Shown here piece after piece: positions 53,385 through 62,453 of a stretch of 64,000 bases of DNA (position 1 is the first letter of the stretch; each line of letters begins with the position of its first letter). The stretch is from Brevibacterium zhoupengii (lineage in GTDB: Bacteria; Actinomycetota; Actinomycetes; Actinomycetales; Brevibacteriaceae). The notes beneath the pieces are model-generated. The model did no database searches and was not told the origin of the DNA. It was given only the letters and a program-made list of their open reading frames with translations. The position numbers and the translations under genes were made by a program. The stretch is taken from positions 930,001 to 994,000 of the forward strand of contig NZ_CP088298.1 of assembly GCF_021117425.1 (NCBI RefSeq), given 5' to 3'.

Positions 53385-53885
53385 ATGACAGTGGCATCCA
53401 AACCGACAAGCGCGGCTACCCCGGCCGTCCGTGTACTCAACCTGGCAGGCATCGACTACACCCTGCACAGCTTCGATCACGACCCCAGCACCCGCCGTTA
53501 CGGGTCCGAAGCAGCCGATAAGCTCGGCGTCGGCTCTGACCAGGTGTTCAAGACCCTGATGATCCAGGTCGACGGCGCCCCCGTCACCGCCCTGGTCCCC
53601 GTGTCCGGGCAGCTCGACCTCAAGGGTCTCGCGTCCGCACGCGGAGCGAAGAAGGCTCAGCTGGCAGGCGTGGCCGAGACCGAGCGTCGCACCGGCTACC
53701 CGGTCGGCGGAGTCTCTCCGTTCGGGCAGCGTCATGCTGTGCCGGTCGTCATCGACCGCACCGCACTCGAGCACTCCTCGGTCTTCGTCTCCGCAGGCCG
53801 CCGTGGCCTCGAGATCGAGATCCGTCCCGAGGACCTCGTCATGCTCACCAACGCACAGGTCGGGAAGATCGCAGCACTGGACTGA
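53385..53885 (+). CDS. ybaK: Cys-tRNA(Pro)/Cys-tRNA(Cys) deacylase YbaK/EbsC
   Basis: 166 residues. A trans-editing enzyme that hydrolyses mischarged aminoacyl-tRNA. Lys56 in QVFKTLMIQV is the conserved catalytic lysine; YPVGGVSPFGQR and SAGRRGLEIEIRPEDLV complete the family pattern. ATG 53385 follows AGGAGG by 12 bases, a long spacing. The frame is open to 53196, but that stretch contains the candidate structured RNA and is unlike the family, so it is treated as leader. Confidence 0.92.
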   Translation: MTVASKPTSAATPAVRVLNLAGIDYTLHSFDHDPSTRRYGSEAADKLGVGSDQVFKTLMIQVDGAPVTALVPVSGQLDLKGLASARGAKKAQLAGVAETERRTGYPVGGVSPFGQRHAVPVVIDRTALEHSSVFVSAGRRGLEIEIRPEDLVMLTNAQVGKIAALD

Positions 53886-53917
53886 TCAGTTCAGCACTGA
53901 TCGACACCCAGACCTGA

Positions 53918-54529
53918 TCACACCCATTCGACGTCACCGACGGCGGGCTCTGCCTGACCGGCGGTGACGTCTGCGTATATCGCCAGGGCCGCGTCCACCT
54001 CGGCGACGGGGACCATCATGTCGAGCTCCACGGCGGCACCGTACTGTGACCGTGTCGTCCAGCCCCGGTTCCCGGCCGCTCGATCCAGGGCGTTGGCCTG
54101 GGCGTAGTCCACCTCGGCGCGCACCGGCACCAGCTCATGCTTCGTCACGATGCGTGCCGTTTCCAAGGCCGCCGAGGTGGCCTGGCCGTAGGCGCGGACG
54201 AGTCCTCCCGCACCCAGCAGAGTTCCCCCGAAATACCTGGTCACCACCGCAACGACGAAGGTCAGCTGGTGTCCGGAGACGACGTCGAGGATCGGTGCCC
54301 CGGCGGTGCCCGCCGGCTCGCCGTCATCGCTGAAGCGCTGTGTGCGCGAATCGGGATCGAGGACGAACGCAGTGCAATGATGGCGCGCCTTCGGATGGGC
54401 GCTGCGGCGCTCGGCGATGACCTCCCTGGCCTCTGCCTCGTCGGCGACCGGCGCGAGGTACCCGATGAAGCGTGACTTCTTGATCTCGATCTCGGTCTCA
54501 GCGGGGGCGGCGATCGTGCGGTAGGGCAT
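53918..54529 (-). CDS. YigZ/IMPACT family protein
   Basis: 203 residues. The IMPACT N-terminal domain has KKSRFIGYLAPV, FSDDGEPAGTAGAPILDVV and VVTRYFGGTLLGAGGLVRAYG, the defining block of this widely conserved family, followed by a ferredoxin-like C-terminal domain. The upstream open extension was rejected because the family starts near MPYRTIAAPAETEIEIKKSR. The biochemical role is unsettled; it is convergent with ybaK. Confidence 0.92.
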   Translation of the reverse strand: MPYRTIAAPAETEIEIKKSRFIGYLAPVADEAEAREVIAERRSAHPKARHHCTAFVLDPDSRTQRFSDDGEPAGTAGAPILDVVSGHQLTFVVAVVTRYFGGTLLGAGGLVRAYGQATSAALETARIVTKHELVPVRAEVDYAQANALDRAAGNRGWTTRSQYGAAVELDMMVPVAEVDAALAIYADVTAGQAEPAVGDVEWV

Positions 54530-54650
54530 GCCGATCACTCTACCGAAGACCACTGACGCGGACCCCGCCACCACGGGCCCGGACCGTTTCGCCGGAATCT
54601 GATCTACGATGAGCGGACGAACCTGAACAATGGTGAAAGGGTGATGCGTT

Positions 54651-56012
54651 GTGCAGCAGCTCAGCGAAGCTGAAATCTCGGCGATCAAGGACGAATCCGC
54701 CAGAGCCTACGAACTCGATCGAGCGCATGTCTTCCACTCCTGGTCGGCCCAGGAGCTCATCGACCCGATGACCGTCTCCCGCGCGCAGGGCTCGACCATC
54801 ATCGACGGTCAGGGGCAGTCGTTCCTCGACTTCTCCTCACAGCTGGTCAACACCAACATCGGCCACCAGCATCCGAAGGTCGTCCAGGCCATCAAGGACC
54901 AGGCGGACCTGCTGTGCACGATCAGTCCCGCCCACGTCAACGCCGCCCGGTCCGAAGCCGCTCGGCTCATCACCGAGCGCACCCCGGCCGGTCTGGACCA
55001 TGTGTTCTTCACCAACGGCGGCGCCGATGCCAACGAGCATGCGATCCGCATGGCCCGGCTGCACACCGGCAAACACAAGATCCTCTCCCGATACCGCTCG
55101 TATCACGGGGGCACGGAGACGGCAGTCAACGTCACCGGTGACCCGCGCCGCTGGTCCAATGACCGTGGCGACTCCGGTGTCGTCCACTTCTTCGGGCCTT
55201 TCCTCTACCGGTCCGAATTCTCGGCCACCACCGAGGAGGAGGAGACCGAGAGGGCTCTGCGCCACCTCGAGCGCACCATCGAACTCGAGGGCCCGTCGAC
55301 GATCGCCGCGATCATCCTCGAGTCCATCCCCGGCACCGCCGGCATCATGCTGCCTGGCAGCGAGTACATGCAGGGCGTGCGAGCCCTGTGCGACAAACAC
55401 GACATCATCTATATCGCCGACGAGGTGATGGCCGGATTCGGGCGGGCCGGCAAATGGTTCGCCTTCGAACACTTCGATGTGGTGCCCGACATCATCACCT
55501 TCGCCAAGGGCGTGAACTCCGGCTATGTGCCCCTGGGCGGAGTGATCATGGATGATGCGATCTACGGTTCCTTCGCACGTAAGGCCTACCCCGGCGGGCT
55601 CACCTACTCCGGCCACCCGCTGGCCTGTGCTGCGGCCGTGGCCACCCTCAAGGCGATGGACGAGGAGCGCATGATCGATCATGCCGAACGCATCGGTGAG
55701 GAGATCATCGGGCCCAGGCTGCGCCAGATCGCGGAGAACTCGAAGCACGTCGGCGAAGTCCGCGGAGTCGGCGCGTTCTGGGCGATCGAACTGGTCTGGG
55801 ACAAGGAATCGAGGGAACCGCTGGCACCCTACGGTGGCGGCTCACCCGAGGTCGCCTCGGTGGTGGCTGCGCTCAAGGAACACGGGGTGGTGCCCTTCAA
55901 CAACTATCACCGTCTCCACGTGGTCCCGCCGATCAACATCAGCGAAGAGGATCTCGAAACCGGCCTCGGCGTCTTCGAGAAGGTGCTCACCGACCTCGAC
56001 TTCTCCCGCTGA
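54651..56012 (+). CDS. Class III PLP-dependent aminotransferase (omega-amine type)
   Basis: 453 residues from GTG 54651. PLP-binding Lys286 lies in ITFAKGVNSGYVPLGG, with the upstream IADEVMAGFGRAGKWFA block and phosphate-binding NGGADANEHA. The N-terminus with FHSWSAQELIDPMTVSRAQGSTI resembles the taurine/omega-amino-acid branch. It would transaminate an amine or omega-amino acid to an aldehyde. It is convergent with a YtcJ amidohydrolase; the TPP enzyme further on invites a taurine-type Tpa/Xsc comparison, but the TPP enzyme does not clearly match Xsc. Confidence 0.88.
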   Translation: MQQLSEAEISAIKDESARAYELDRAHVFHSWSAQELIDPMTVSRAQGSTIIDGQGQSFLDFSSQLVNTNIGHQHPKVVQAIKDQADLLCTISPAHVNAARSEAARLITERTPAGLDHVFFTNGGADANEHAIRMARLHTGKHKILSRYRSYHGGTETAVNVTGDPRRWSNDRGDSGVVHFFGPFLYRSEFSATTEEEETERALRHLERTIELEGPSTIAAIILESIPGTAGIMLPGSEYMQGVRALCDKHDIIYIADEVMAGFGRAGKWFAFEHFDVVPDIITFAKGVNSGYVPLGGVIMDDAIYGSFARKAYPGGLTYSGHPLACAAAVATLKAMDEERMIDHAERIGEEIIGPRLRQIAENSKHVGEVRGVGAFWAIELVWDKESREPLAPYGGGSPEVASVVAALKEHGVVPFNNYHRLHVVPPINISEEDLETGLGVFEKVLTDLDFSR

Positions 56013-56015
56013 GTT

Positions 56016-57647
56016 CTAGCGGGCGTCGTGGGTGAAGTCGCCGCCGAGGACGGTGGCGCGGACTGTAATCTGTGAGATCTGCTCGGGGGCCACGTCTGCG
56101 GGGTGGGCGTCGAGGGCCACGAAGTCCGCGAGCTTCCCGCGTGACAGTGTTCCCTTGTCTGCGCCGTGCCCGGAGGCTTCGGCCGCGACCGAGGTGTAGG
56201 CGGCGATCGCCTCATCGGCGCTCAGGCATTCCTCGGCCGAGCCCATGATGTCGCCGTCGCGGGTCTTCCTCGTCACAAAGGCTTCGATGCCGCGCAGCGC
56301 ATTGCCGTCGGCGCAGGGGCGATCCGAGCTGCCGGCCAGCAGCACACCGTTATCGATGAAGGACTTCGCGCGGTAGATCAGGGAACGACGTGCAGGTCCC
56401 AGTGAGGCGTTCATTCCGTCGCCGATGCCTTCGGCGAATGCGGACTGCGGGGTCACGACGATTCCGTTGTCGGCCAGGGTGGATAGGTGCTCATCATGGA
56501 CGAGGGCAGCGTGTTCGATCCGGTTGGGAACGACCCGGCGACCGTACTTGGCCTGCGCGTCGACGATGTTGGCCACGGCAGCATCCACGGCCGCATCGCC
56601 GATCGCATGGACCGCGACGGACCACCCGGAGGCGTAGGTGTCGAGGATCTGCTTGCGCAGCACCTCGGCGTCGTCCTGCAGGTAGCCGGGATGGTCCTTG
56701 CCCTCGTAGTTCTCCCGCAGAGCTGCGGTCTCCCCGCTCAGCGCCCCGTCCATGAAGAACTTGACCGGTCCCAGAGAGACGAGGTCATCGCCGAGGCCGG
56801 TGCGCACCCCTGCATCGAGGCCGATGCCGAAGCCGTCGGCCGAGTTCGCTGCGATCTCGTGGAGTCCGTCGGCCTGCGGCAGGAGCTGGGCGCGGGCACG
56901 CAGCTTGCCCTCTTCGCGCGCACGCAGGTAGGCGCTGACTTCGATGGGGGAGTGTCCGATCCAGCCGTAGGCGACGCCGCAGTCACCGAAGGAGGTGATG
57001 CCTTCCTTCGCGTAGTACGCGGTCGCAAGGTCGATGGCCTCGACGATCGTGTCGAGTGAATAGGGGCGGATGAGGTCCTGGACGAGGCCCTGCGCGGTCT
57101 CTTCGACCAGGCCTGTGGGGTGGCCCGCCGCATCGGTGACGACCCTGCCGCCGACTGGGTCGCTGAAGCCGGGGTCGAGGATCCCTGCTCGCTTCATCGC
57201 CTCGGTGTTGACGATGGCGGCATGCCCGGAGGTCTGTCGCATGAATAGAGGCCGGTCGCCGGTGATCTCGTCGAGGCGGGACAGCTCCGGGTACTGCCCG
57301 TCGTAGTCGCGGTGGGCGTAGCCGGTGGCGTTGATCCACTCGCCGGCCGGAGTCGTCGCAGCTGCCTTCTCGAGGGCGGCGTAGACATCGGGCAGGCCGC
57401 CGGGCAGCGCTGTGACGTCGATCGATGCCAGGGTGAGTCCGAACCATGCGGTGTGGCAGTGGACGTCGTTGAAGCCCGGCAGCACCGTGGCCCCGCCCAG
57501 CGATTCGACCCGATCCGCGGTGACGCCGTCGAGCTCCTCATCGAAGCCGATGATGCGCCCGGCGAAGACGCCGATCTTCTTCGCCCGCGGACGTGCCGGG
57601 TCGAGCGTGTGGGCGTCGAGATCGGTGAAGATCGCGTCGATGTTCAT
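56016..57647 (-). CDS. Amidohydrolase, YtcJ-like (paralogue)
   Basis: 543 residues from ATG 57647; upstream open sequence to 57794 is Arg-rich and rejected. The metal motif is NDVHCHTAWFG; SVAVHAIGDAAVDA, PNRIEHAALVHD and LAGSSDRPCADGNALRG provide the remaining ligands. It has the same domain order as the protein at 25246-26886. Its stop lies four bases past the convergent aminotransferase stop, and it follows the TPP enzyme gene on the same strand, 61 bases away, so those two are probably co-transcribed. The substrate is unknown. Confidence 0.88.
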   Translation of the reverse strand: MNIDAIFTDLDAHTLDPARPRAKKIGVFAGRIIGFDEELDGVTADRVESLGGATVLPGFNDVHCHTAWFGLTLASIDVTALPGGLPDVYAALEKAAATTPAGEWINATGYAHRDYDGQYPELSRLDEITGDRPLFMRQTSGHAAIVNTEAMKRAGILDPGFSDPVGGRVVTDAAGHPTGLVEETAQGLVQDLIRPYSLDTIVEAIDLATAYYAKEGITSFGDCGVAYGWIGHSPIEVSAYLRAREEGKLRARAQLLPQADGLHEIAANSADGFGIGLDAGVRTGLGDDLVSLGPVKFFMDGALSGETAALRENYEGKDHPGYLQDDAEVLRKQILDTYASGWSVAVHAIGDAAVDAAVANIVDAQAKYGRRVVPNRIEHAALVHDEHLSTLADNGIVVTPQSAFAEGIGDGMNASLGPARRSLIYRAKSFIDNGVLLAGSSDRPCADGNALRGIEAFVTRKTRDGDIMGSAEECLSADEAIAAYTSVAAEASGHGADKGTLSRGKLADFVALDAHPADVAPEQISQITVRATVLGGDFTHDAR

Positions 57648-57708
57648 GTCAGTCACCTTTGCAGCGTCAGAATCAGTTACAGCGTGGGGGTCGGGGCCAG
57701 CGTGGCAC

Positions 57709-59436
57709 TCACACCCGGGCTCCGCGGATCGCGGGGTCGGTGAGACAGCGGACGAGCGCGGGACCCTTGTGGGCCAGTGCCTTCTCGAAGGCATCTCGGA
57801 AGTCCTCCGTGCGTTCGACTGTCAGTCCCATACCGCCGAAAGCCGTGGCGAGGGCCGCGAAATCGGGGCTGGACAGGGAGGTGCCAGTTGCGCGGCCCGG
57901 ATACTCGCGATCCTGGTGGCCGCGGATCGTGCCGTAGACCGAGTTGTCGTTGACGACGACGGTGAGGTTGACACCGTATTGTGCGGCGGTGGCGAGCTCC
58001 TGGCCGTTCATGAGGAAGTCACCGTCGCCGGCGATGCAGAACACGGGACGCTCGGGATGAACGAGTCCGGCGGCAACGGCGGCGGGGAGCCCGAAGCCCA
58101 TCGATCCGTTGCGTGGGCCCAGCGCCGAGGGGAAGCCGTGGGTGGGCAGGAACCTGGTGGCCCAGCCCGAGAAGTTCCCGGCCCCGTAGGTGATGATCGC
58201 GTTGTCCGGCAGCAGCTCCCTGACATGGACGAAGGCCTCATCCATGTCGACGAAGCCGTCACCGGCACGACCAGAGTCAGAGCTCGCCGAGGTGGTCACC
58301 GGCACCCGCCATTCCTCGAGTTCTGCCCGGGCTTGGCGGATCCATTCGGGCAGCGGCACCGGTTCGTCGTTGCCGCTCAGGTGCTCATCTCCGACAGCAG
58401 GCTCATTGATCGACCCGTCGGAGGACACCGAATACGCACGTGCACCGTCCTCGGTGAACAGGGCCTGGGCGAAGCGGTTGACCGGGGTGATGATGTGCTG
58501 GTCGAGGCTGCCGAAATGTCCGTGAGCGTCCGGATCGGGGCCGATGACGACGGTCTTGGCGTCGGTGCCGATGGTGAAGGAATCGGTGGCCACATCGGTG
58601 CGGACACAGCCGAGGAAGATGTGCAGGTCAGCCTCGGCGAAGGTTCTCTTCGCGACCGCGGAGGCACCGAAGCCGAGCATGCCGAGGAAATTGGGGGAGT
58701 CGTGGTCGATGCCGTCATAGGCACGGAAGGTGCCGATGACGCCGAGGCCGCGGTCGCGTGACCACTGCGCGATCCTGCGCGAGGTCGCCGGGGACCAGTC
58801 CTCGCCGCCGATGATGAGGACGGGACGATCGGCCTGGAGGATGCGGGCCCGCAGCTCGGTGACATCGCCTGCATAGGGGGCAGCAGAACCGTGCGTGCGC
58901 GGCGGCAGCACCGTCCCCGCGCTGGCCTTGACCAGGACCTCCTCGGGCAGGCCCACGACGACGGGACCCGCCCGGCCGGTCACGGCGGTGTGCATGGCAT
59001 CGGCGACCACCTCGGCGGCCTTGTCGGGGTCATCGAGGGTGAGGACCTTCTTGGTCGTCGTCGAGAACCAGCCGTTCAGGTCGAATTCCTGGAAGGACTC
59101 GCGGCCACGCTGGGCGGTGGGGATGAGGCCGACGAACACGACGAGCGGCGTCGCGTCCTGGTAGGCGGTGTGGACCGAGACCATGACGTTCGAGGCACCG
59201 GGACCGCGGGTGACCATGGCGATCCCGGGGATGCCGGTCATGCGGCCCTCGGCTACGGCCATGTAGCCGGCTCCACCCTCTTGGCGGCAGACGATCGGGG
59301 TGATAGTCGAATCGTGGAGGCCGTCGAGAACGTCGAGGTAGGACTCGCCGGGGACCAGGTAGGAACGCTGGACGCCGTGGGCTTCGAGCTCCTTGACGAG
59401 GAGGTGACCTGCGGAAAGTGGCGCTGAGTTGTCCAT
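57709..59436 (-). CDS. Thiamine pyrophosphate-dependent enzyme (acetolactate synthase-like)
   Basis: 575 residues with three domains. The TPP-activating Glu53 is in CRQEGGAGYMAVAEGR, a central Rossmann-like domain has LIIGGEDWSPATSRRIAQW, and the TPP/Mg motif IAGDGDFLMNGQELATAAQYGVNLTVVVND lies in the C-terminal domain. ATG 59436 is the first start at the conserved domain; longer starts at 59466 and 59619 are less likely. The ilvB-like family includes acetolactate synthase, sulfoacetaldehyde acetyltransferase and benzoylformate-type decarboxylases. No ilvN-type regulatory subunit adjoins it, so a catabolic role is favoured. It is divergent from the decarboxylase gene. Confidence 0.88.
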   Translation of the reverse strand: MDNSAPLSAGHLLVKELEAHGVQRSYLVPGESYLDVLDGLHDSTITPIVCRQEGGAGYMAVAEGRMTGIPGIAMVTRGPGASNVMVSVHTAYQDATPLVVFVGLIPTAQRGRESFQEFDLNGWFSTTTKKVLTLDDPDKAAEVVADAMHTAVTGRAGPVVVGLPEEVLVKASAGTVLPPRTHGSAAPYAGDVTELRARILQADRPVLIIGGEDWSPATSRRIAQWSRDRGLGVIGTFRAYDGIDHDSPNFLGMLGFGASAVAKRTFAEADLHIFLGCVRTDVATDSFTIGTDAKTVVIGPDPDAHGHFGSLDQHIITPVNRFAQALFTEDGARAYSVSSDGSINEPAVGDEHLSGNDEPVPLPEWIRQARAELEEWRVPVTTSASSDSGRAGDGFVDMDEAFVHVRELLPDNAIITYGAGNFSGWATRFLPTHGFPSALGPRNGSMGFGLPAAVAAGLVHPERPVFCIAGDGDFLMNGQELATAAQYGVNLTVVVNDNSVYGTIRGHQDREYPGRATGTSLSSPDFAALATAFGGMGLTVERTEDFRDAFEKALAHKGPALVRCLTDPAIRGARV

Positions 59437-59576
59437 GGCTTCATGCTTATCATTCTTTTGTCTCATGTGGGCAGACTCTTGAACATTCGGTCGCACAACG
59501 CCGTATGATCTTGGCACAACGGATTCCGCAGGGAATCGCTCGACATCGAGATAGTTCATCGCCAGGAGGCTCAAGT

Positions 59577-62447
59577 ATGACCGGCATCGACTCCGACGAA
59601 CACTCGGGACAGGCATCATTTATGCCTGGACCGGCAGCGGCCGGAGGGACGCCCCGAAAGCGGTTGGACTCCGACTCGTCTGGGGGATCCGCGGAGACGG
59701 GATTCCGGTCTCGGCCGAAGAAGTCGCAGCTCGAACGCGATCCGGGCATGCCTGCAAGCACCTGGCGTCTGCGCTCGGATGCCTGGGAATACCTGAAGTT
59801 CGCGATCAAGCGACTGGCCATCAGCGGCGGGGACTTCTCGATGATCGCCGCCGACGGCGAGGTCTGGCGGTCGCTGCGATCGCTGAAGACGATCGAACTG
59901 TACTGGGGCGGGTTCGGGCAGCGCTATGTCGAGGACATCGCCGAGCTGCTCTCCAACGGTGAGTTCGACAAGGCCCATGACATGATTACGCGCGCCGTCA
60001 ACCGTCTGCGCGGAACCACGGTCCCCGATGTCGTCGACGATGACCTCTCCGAGGACGAGCGTGCCGAGCACAAGGACCGCCAGGATTCGCGCCCCCGCTT
60101 CGAGGTCCTCATCGTCGATGAGACCACCGAGGGCGGCCGCGATGAGCTGCACACCGACCTGCTCAAACTGCGCCACGCCTCCGACCAGTTCATCTACGAC
60201 TACGTCATCGTCCCCACCGCCGACGATGCTGTGGCTGCGGCGCTGACGAACCCGAACCTGCTCGCCTGCGTCATCCGCCCCGGCTTCACCGACCGCACCC
60301 GGCAGGTGCTCAGCCGCGACCTGCGCAGCGCCGTCGAACTCGCCCACCAGGGCACGACCGACTCGCCGACGATGCCGATGAGTCCGCTCAACTCGGTCCG
60401 GCGGGTGCTGCGTCTGGCAGACACCCTGGCGGGTCTGCGCCCCGAACTCGACCTCTACCTCATGGCCGGTGCCCATATCGAGAGCCTGGCCGGAGCGTTG
60501 ACCCATCGGTTCCGCCGTGTCTTCCGCCGAGAGGACCAGTTCGAGCTCCACCTGTCCTTGCTGCGCCGTGTCCAGCACCTCTACGACACTCCGTTCTTCA
60601 CCGCGATCCGGGAGCACGCACGCCGCCCGGCCGGTGTCTTCCACGCCCTGCCTGTCTCTCGCGGCGGCTCGGTCGTGGGCTCGAAGTGGATCAGTGACTT
60701 CGTCGACTTCTACGGTCTCAACCTGCTGCTCGCGGAGACCAGCGCCACCTCGGGTGAGTTGGATTCCCTGCTCGCTCCGGTCGGCACGATCAAGAAGGCG
60801 CAGTCTCTGGCGGCCAGGGCCTTCGGCGCGAAGCGGACCTACTTCGTGACGAACGGGACCTCGACGGCGAACAAGATCGTCCACCAGGCCGTCGTCTCAC
60901 CCGACGAGGTCGTCATGGTCGACCGCAACTGCCACAAGTCGCACCACCACGCGCTCATGCTCACGGGCGCCAGGACCGCCTACCTCGAGGCCTACCCGCT
61001 CAACGACGTCGCCTTCTACGGCGCGGTGCCGCTGAACCGGATCAAGCAGCTCCTGCTCGACTACCGGGCCGCCGGCCGCCTCGACGAGGTCCGGATGATC
61101 ACCCTGACCAACTGCACCTTCGACGGGATCGTCTACGACCCGGAGAAGGTCATGGCCGAGTGCCTGGCAATCAAGCCCGACCTCGTCTTCCTCTGGGACG
61201 AGGCGTGGTTCGCCTTCGCCCGGTTCCACCCGGTCACCCGCAAACGCACCGCCATGGTCGCGGCCGAGCGGCTCGAGGCGATCCTCGGCACCGACGCCCA
61301 CGCCAGGGCATATCGGGAGCAGCGCGAGCGGCTCTTCGATGCACAGACCGGTGAACCGGCTCCCGACGAGGTGTGGCTGAACGAGTCCCTGCTGCCGCCG
61401 CCGGACGCGGTCCTGCGCGTGTATGCGACCCAGTCGACGCACAAGACGCTGACCTCGCTGCGGCAGGGCTCGATGATCCACGTCTATGACCAGGAGTTCT
61501 CCCACGGGGCTGAGGAGTCGTTCCACGAGGCGTACATGACGCACACTTCGACCTCGCCGAACTACCAGATCCTCGCGTCCTTGGATTTGGGGCGCCGGCA
61601 GGTCGAGATGGAGGGCTTCGCCCTCGTGCAGAAGCAACTGGACCTGGCAATGAGCCTGGCCTCGGCTGTCTCGCGCCATCCGCTTTTGAAGAAGACCTTC
61701 CGGGTGCTCACCGCGGCCGACCTCATTCCCGAGGAGTACCGGCAGACCGAGCGCACGATGCCGCTGCGTGATGGTCTGGCGACGTTCTGGCATGCGTGGA
61801 CGACCGATGAGTTCGTCGTCGATCCCAGCCGCATCACGATCGAGATCAGCGGCACCGGAGTCGACGGGGACACCTTCAAGCACGACTTCCTCATGGACCG
61901 CTACGGCATTCAGGTCAATAAGACGAGCCGCAACACGGTGCTGTTCATGACGAACATCGGCACGTCACGCTCGGCTGTGGCCTACCTCATCGAGGTCCTC
62001 GTCAAGATGGCCGAGAAGTTCAATGACCCGCACGAACTCCAGGCCGAGTATTCCCTCGACGAGCCGGCCGAGATCATGCCGCCGCTGCCGGACTTCAGCG
62101 CCTTCGCCCCCGCATACGCCGCCGAGGTGCCGGCTGAGGATCCGTCGAAGCAACTGCCCGACGGTGACCTGCGCACCGCCTACTACGCCGGACTGCGCCG
62201 CTGGAACATCGAACACGTCCTCCCCGAGGAGCTGGGCCGTCGGCTCGAGTCGGGGGACCAGCCGGTCTCTGCCGGGTTCGTCACGCCCTACCCGCCGGGA
62301 TTCCCCGTGCTCGTGCCCGGTCAGATCATCACCGCCGAGGTGCTCGACTTCATGTCCGCCCTCGACACTAGGGAGATCCACGGCTACGACGCTCGGTTGG
62401 GCTATCGCGTCATCCTGCCGAAGGATCAGCTCGAGTCGAAGAAGTAG
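59577..62447 (+). CDS. Ornithine/lysine/arginine decarboxylase (fold type I)
   Basis: 956 residues, larger than the usual 700-750 of the prokaryotic Orn/Lys/Arg decarboxylase family. The first about 50 residues are a Ser/Gly-rich disordered extension; then a wing-like region (about 150-300), the PLP domain with FVTNGTSTANKIVHQAVVSPDE and Schiff-base Lys623 in QSTHKTLTSLRQGSMIHV, and a C-terminal domain ending TPYPPGFPVLVPGQIIT. ATG 59577 has a CCAGGAGG site. It would produce putrescine, cadaverine or agmatine from the basic amino acid; the specific substrate is not readable. It is followed six bases later by a proline-racemase-family gene. Confidence 0.9.
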   Translation: MTGIDSDEHSGQASFMPGPAAAGGTPRKRLDSDSSGGSAETGFRSRPKKSQLERDPGMPASTWRLRSDAWEYLKFAIKRLAISGGDFSMIAADGEVWRSLRSLKTIELYWGGFGQRYVEDIAELLSNGEFDKAHDMITRAVNRLRGTTVPDVVDDDLSEDERAEHKDRQDSRPRFEVLIVDETTEGGRDELHTDLLKLRHASDQFIYDYVIVPTADDAVAAALTNPNLLACVIRPGFTDRTRQVLSRDLRSAVELAHQGTTDSPTMPMSPLNSVRRVLRLADTLAGLRPELDLYLMAGAHIESLAGALTHRFRRVFRREDQFELHLSLLRRVQHLYDTPFFTAIREHARRPAGVFHALPVSRGGSVVGSKWISDFVDFYGLNLLLAETSATSGELDSLLAPVGTIKKAQSLAARAFGAKRTYFVTNGTSTANKIVHQAVVSPDEVVMVDRNCHKSHHHALMLTGARTAYLEAYPLNDVAFYGAVPLNRIKQLLLDYRAAGRLDEVRMITLTNCTFDGIVYDPEKVMAECLAIKPDLVFLWDEAWFAFARFHPVTRKRTAMVAAERLEAILGTDAHARAYREQRERLFDAQTGEPAPDEVWLNESLLPPPDAVLRVYATQSTHKTLTSLRQGSMIHVYDQEFSHGAEESFHEAYMTHTSTSPNYQILASLDLGRRQVEMEGFALVQKQLDLAMSLASAVSRHPLLKKTFRVLTAADLIPEEYRQTERTMPLRDGLATFWHAWTTDEFVVDPSRITIEISGTGVDGDTFKHDFLMDRYGIQVNKTSRNTVLFMTNIGTSRSAVAYLIEVLVKMAEKFNDPHELQAEYSLDEPAEIMPPLPDFSAFAPAYAAEVPAEDPSKQLPDGDLRTAYYAGLRRWNIEHVLPEELGRRLESGDQPVSAGFVTPYPPGFPVLVPGQIITAEVLDFMSALDTREIHGYDARLGYRVILPKDQLESKK

Positions 62448-62453
62448 GCGAGC

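Noticed and set aside
54651..59436. Taurine dissimilation (Tpa plus Xsc)
   Set aside because: The aminotransferase could fit, but the TPP enzyme looks acetolactate-synthase-like and there is no phosphotransacetylase or sulfite exporter nearby.
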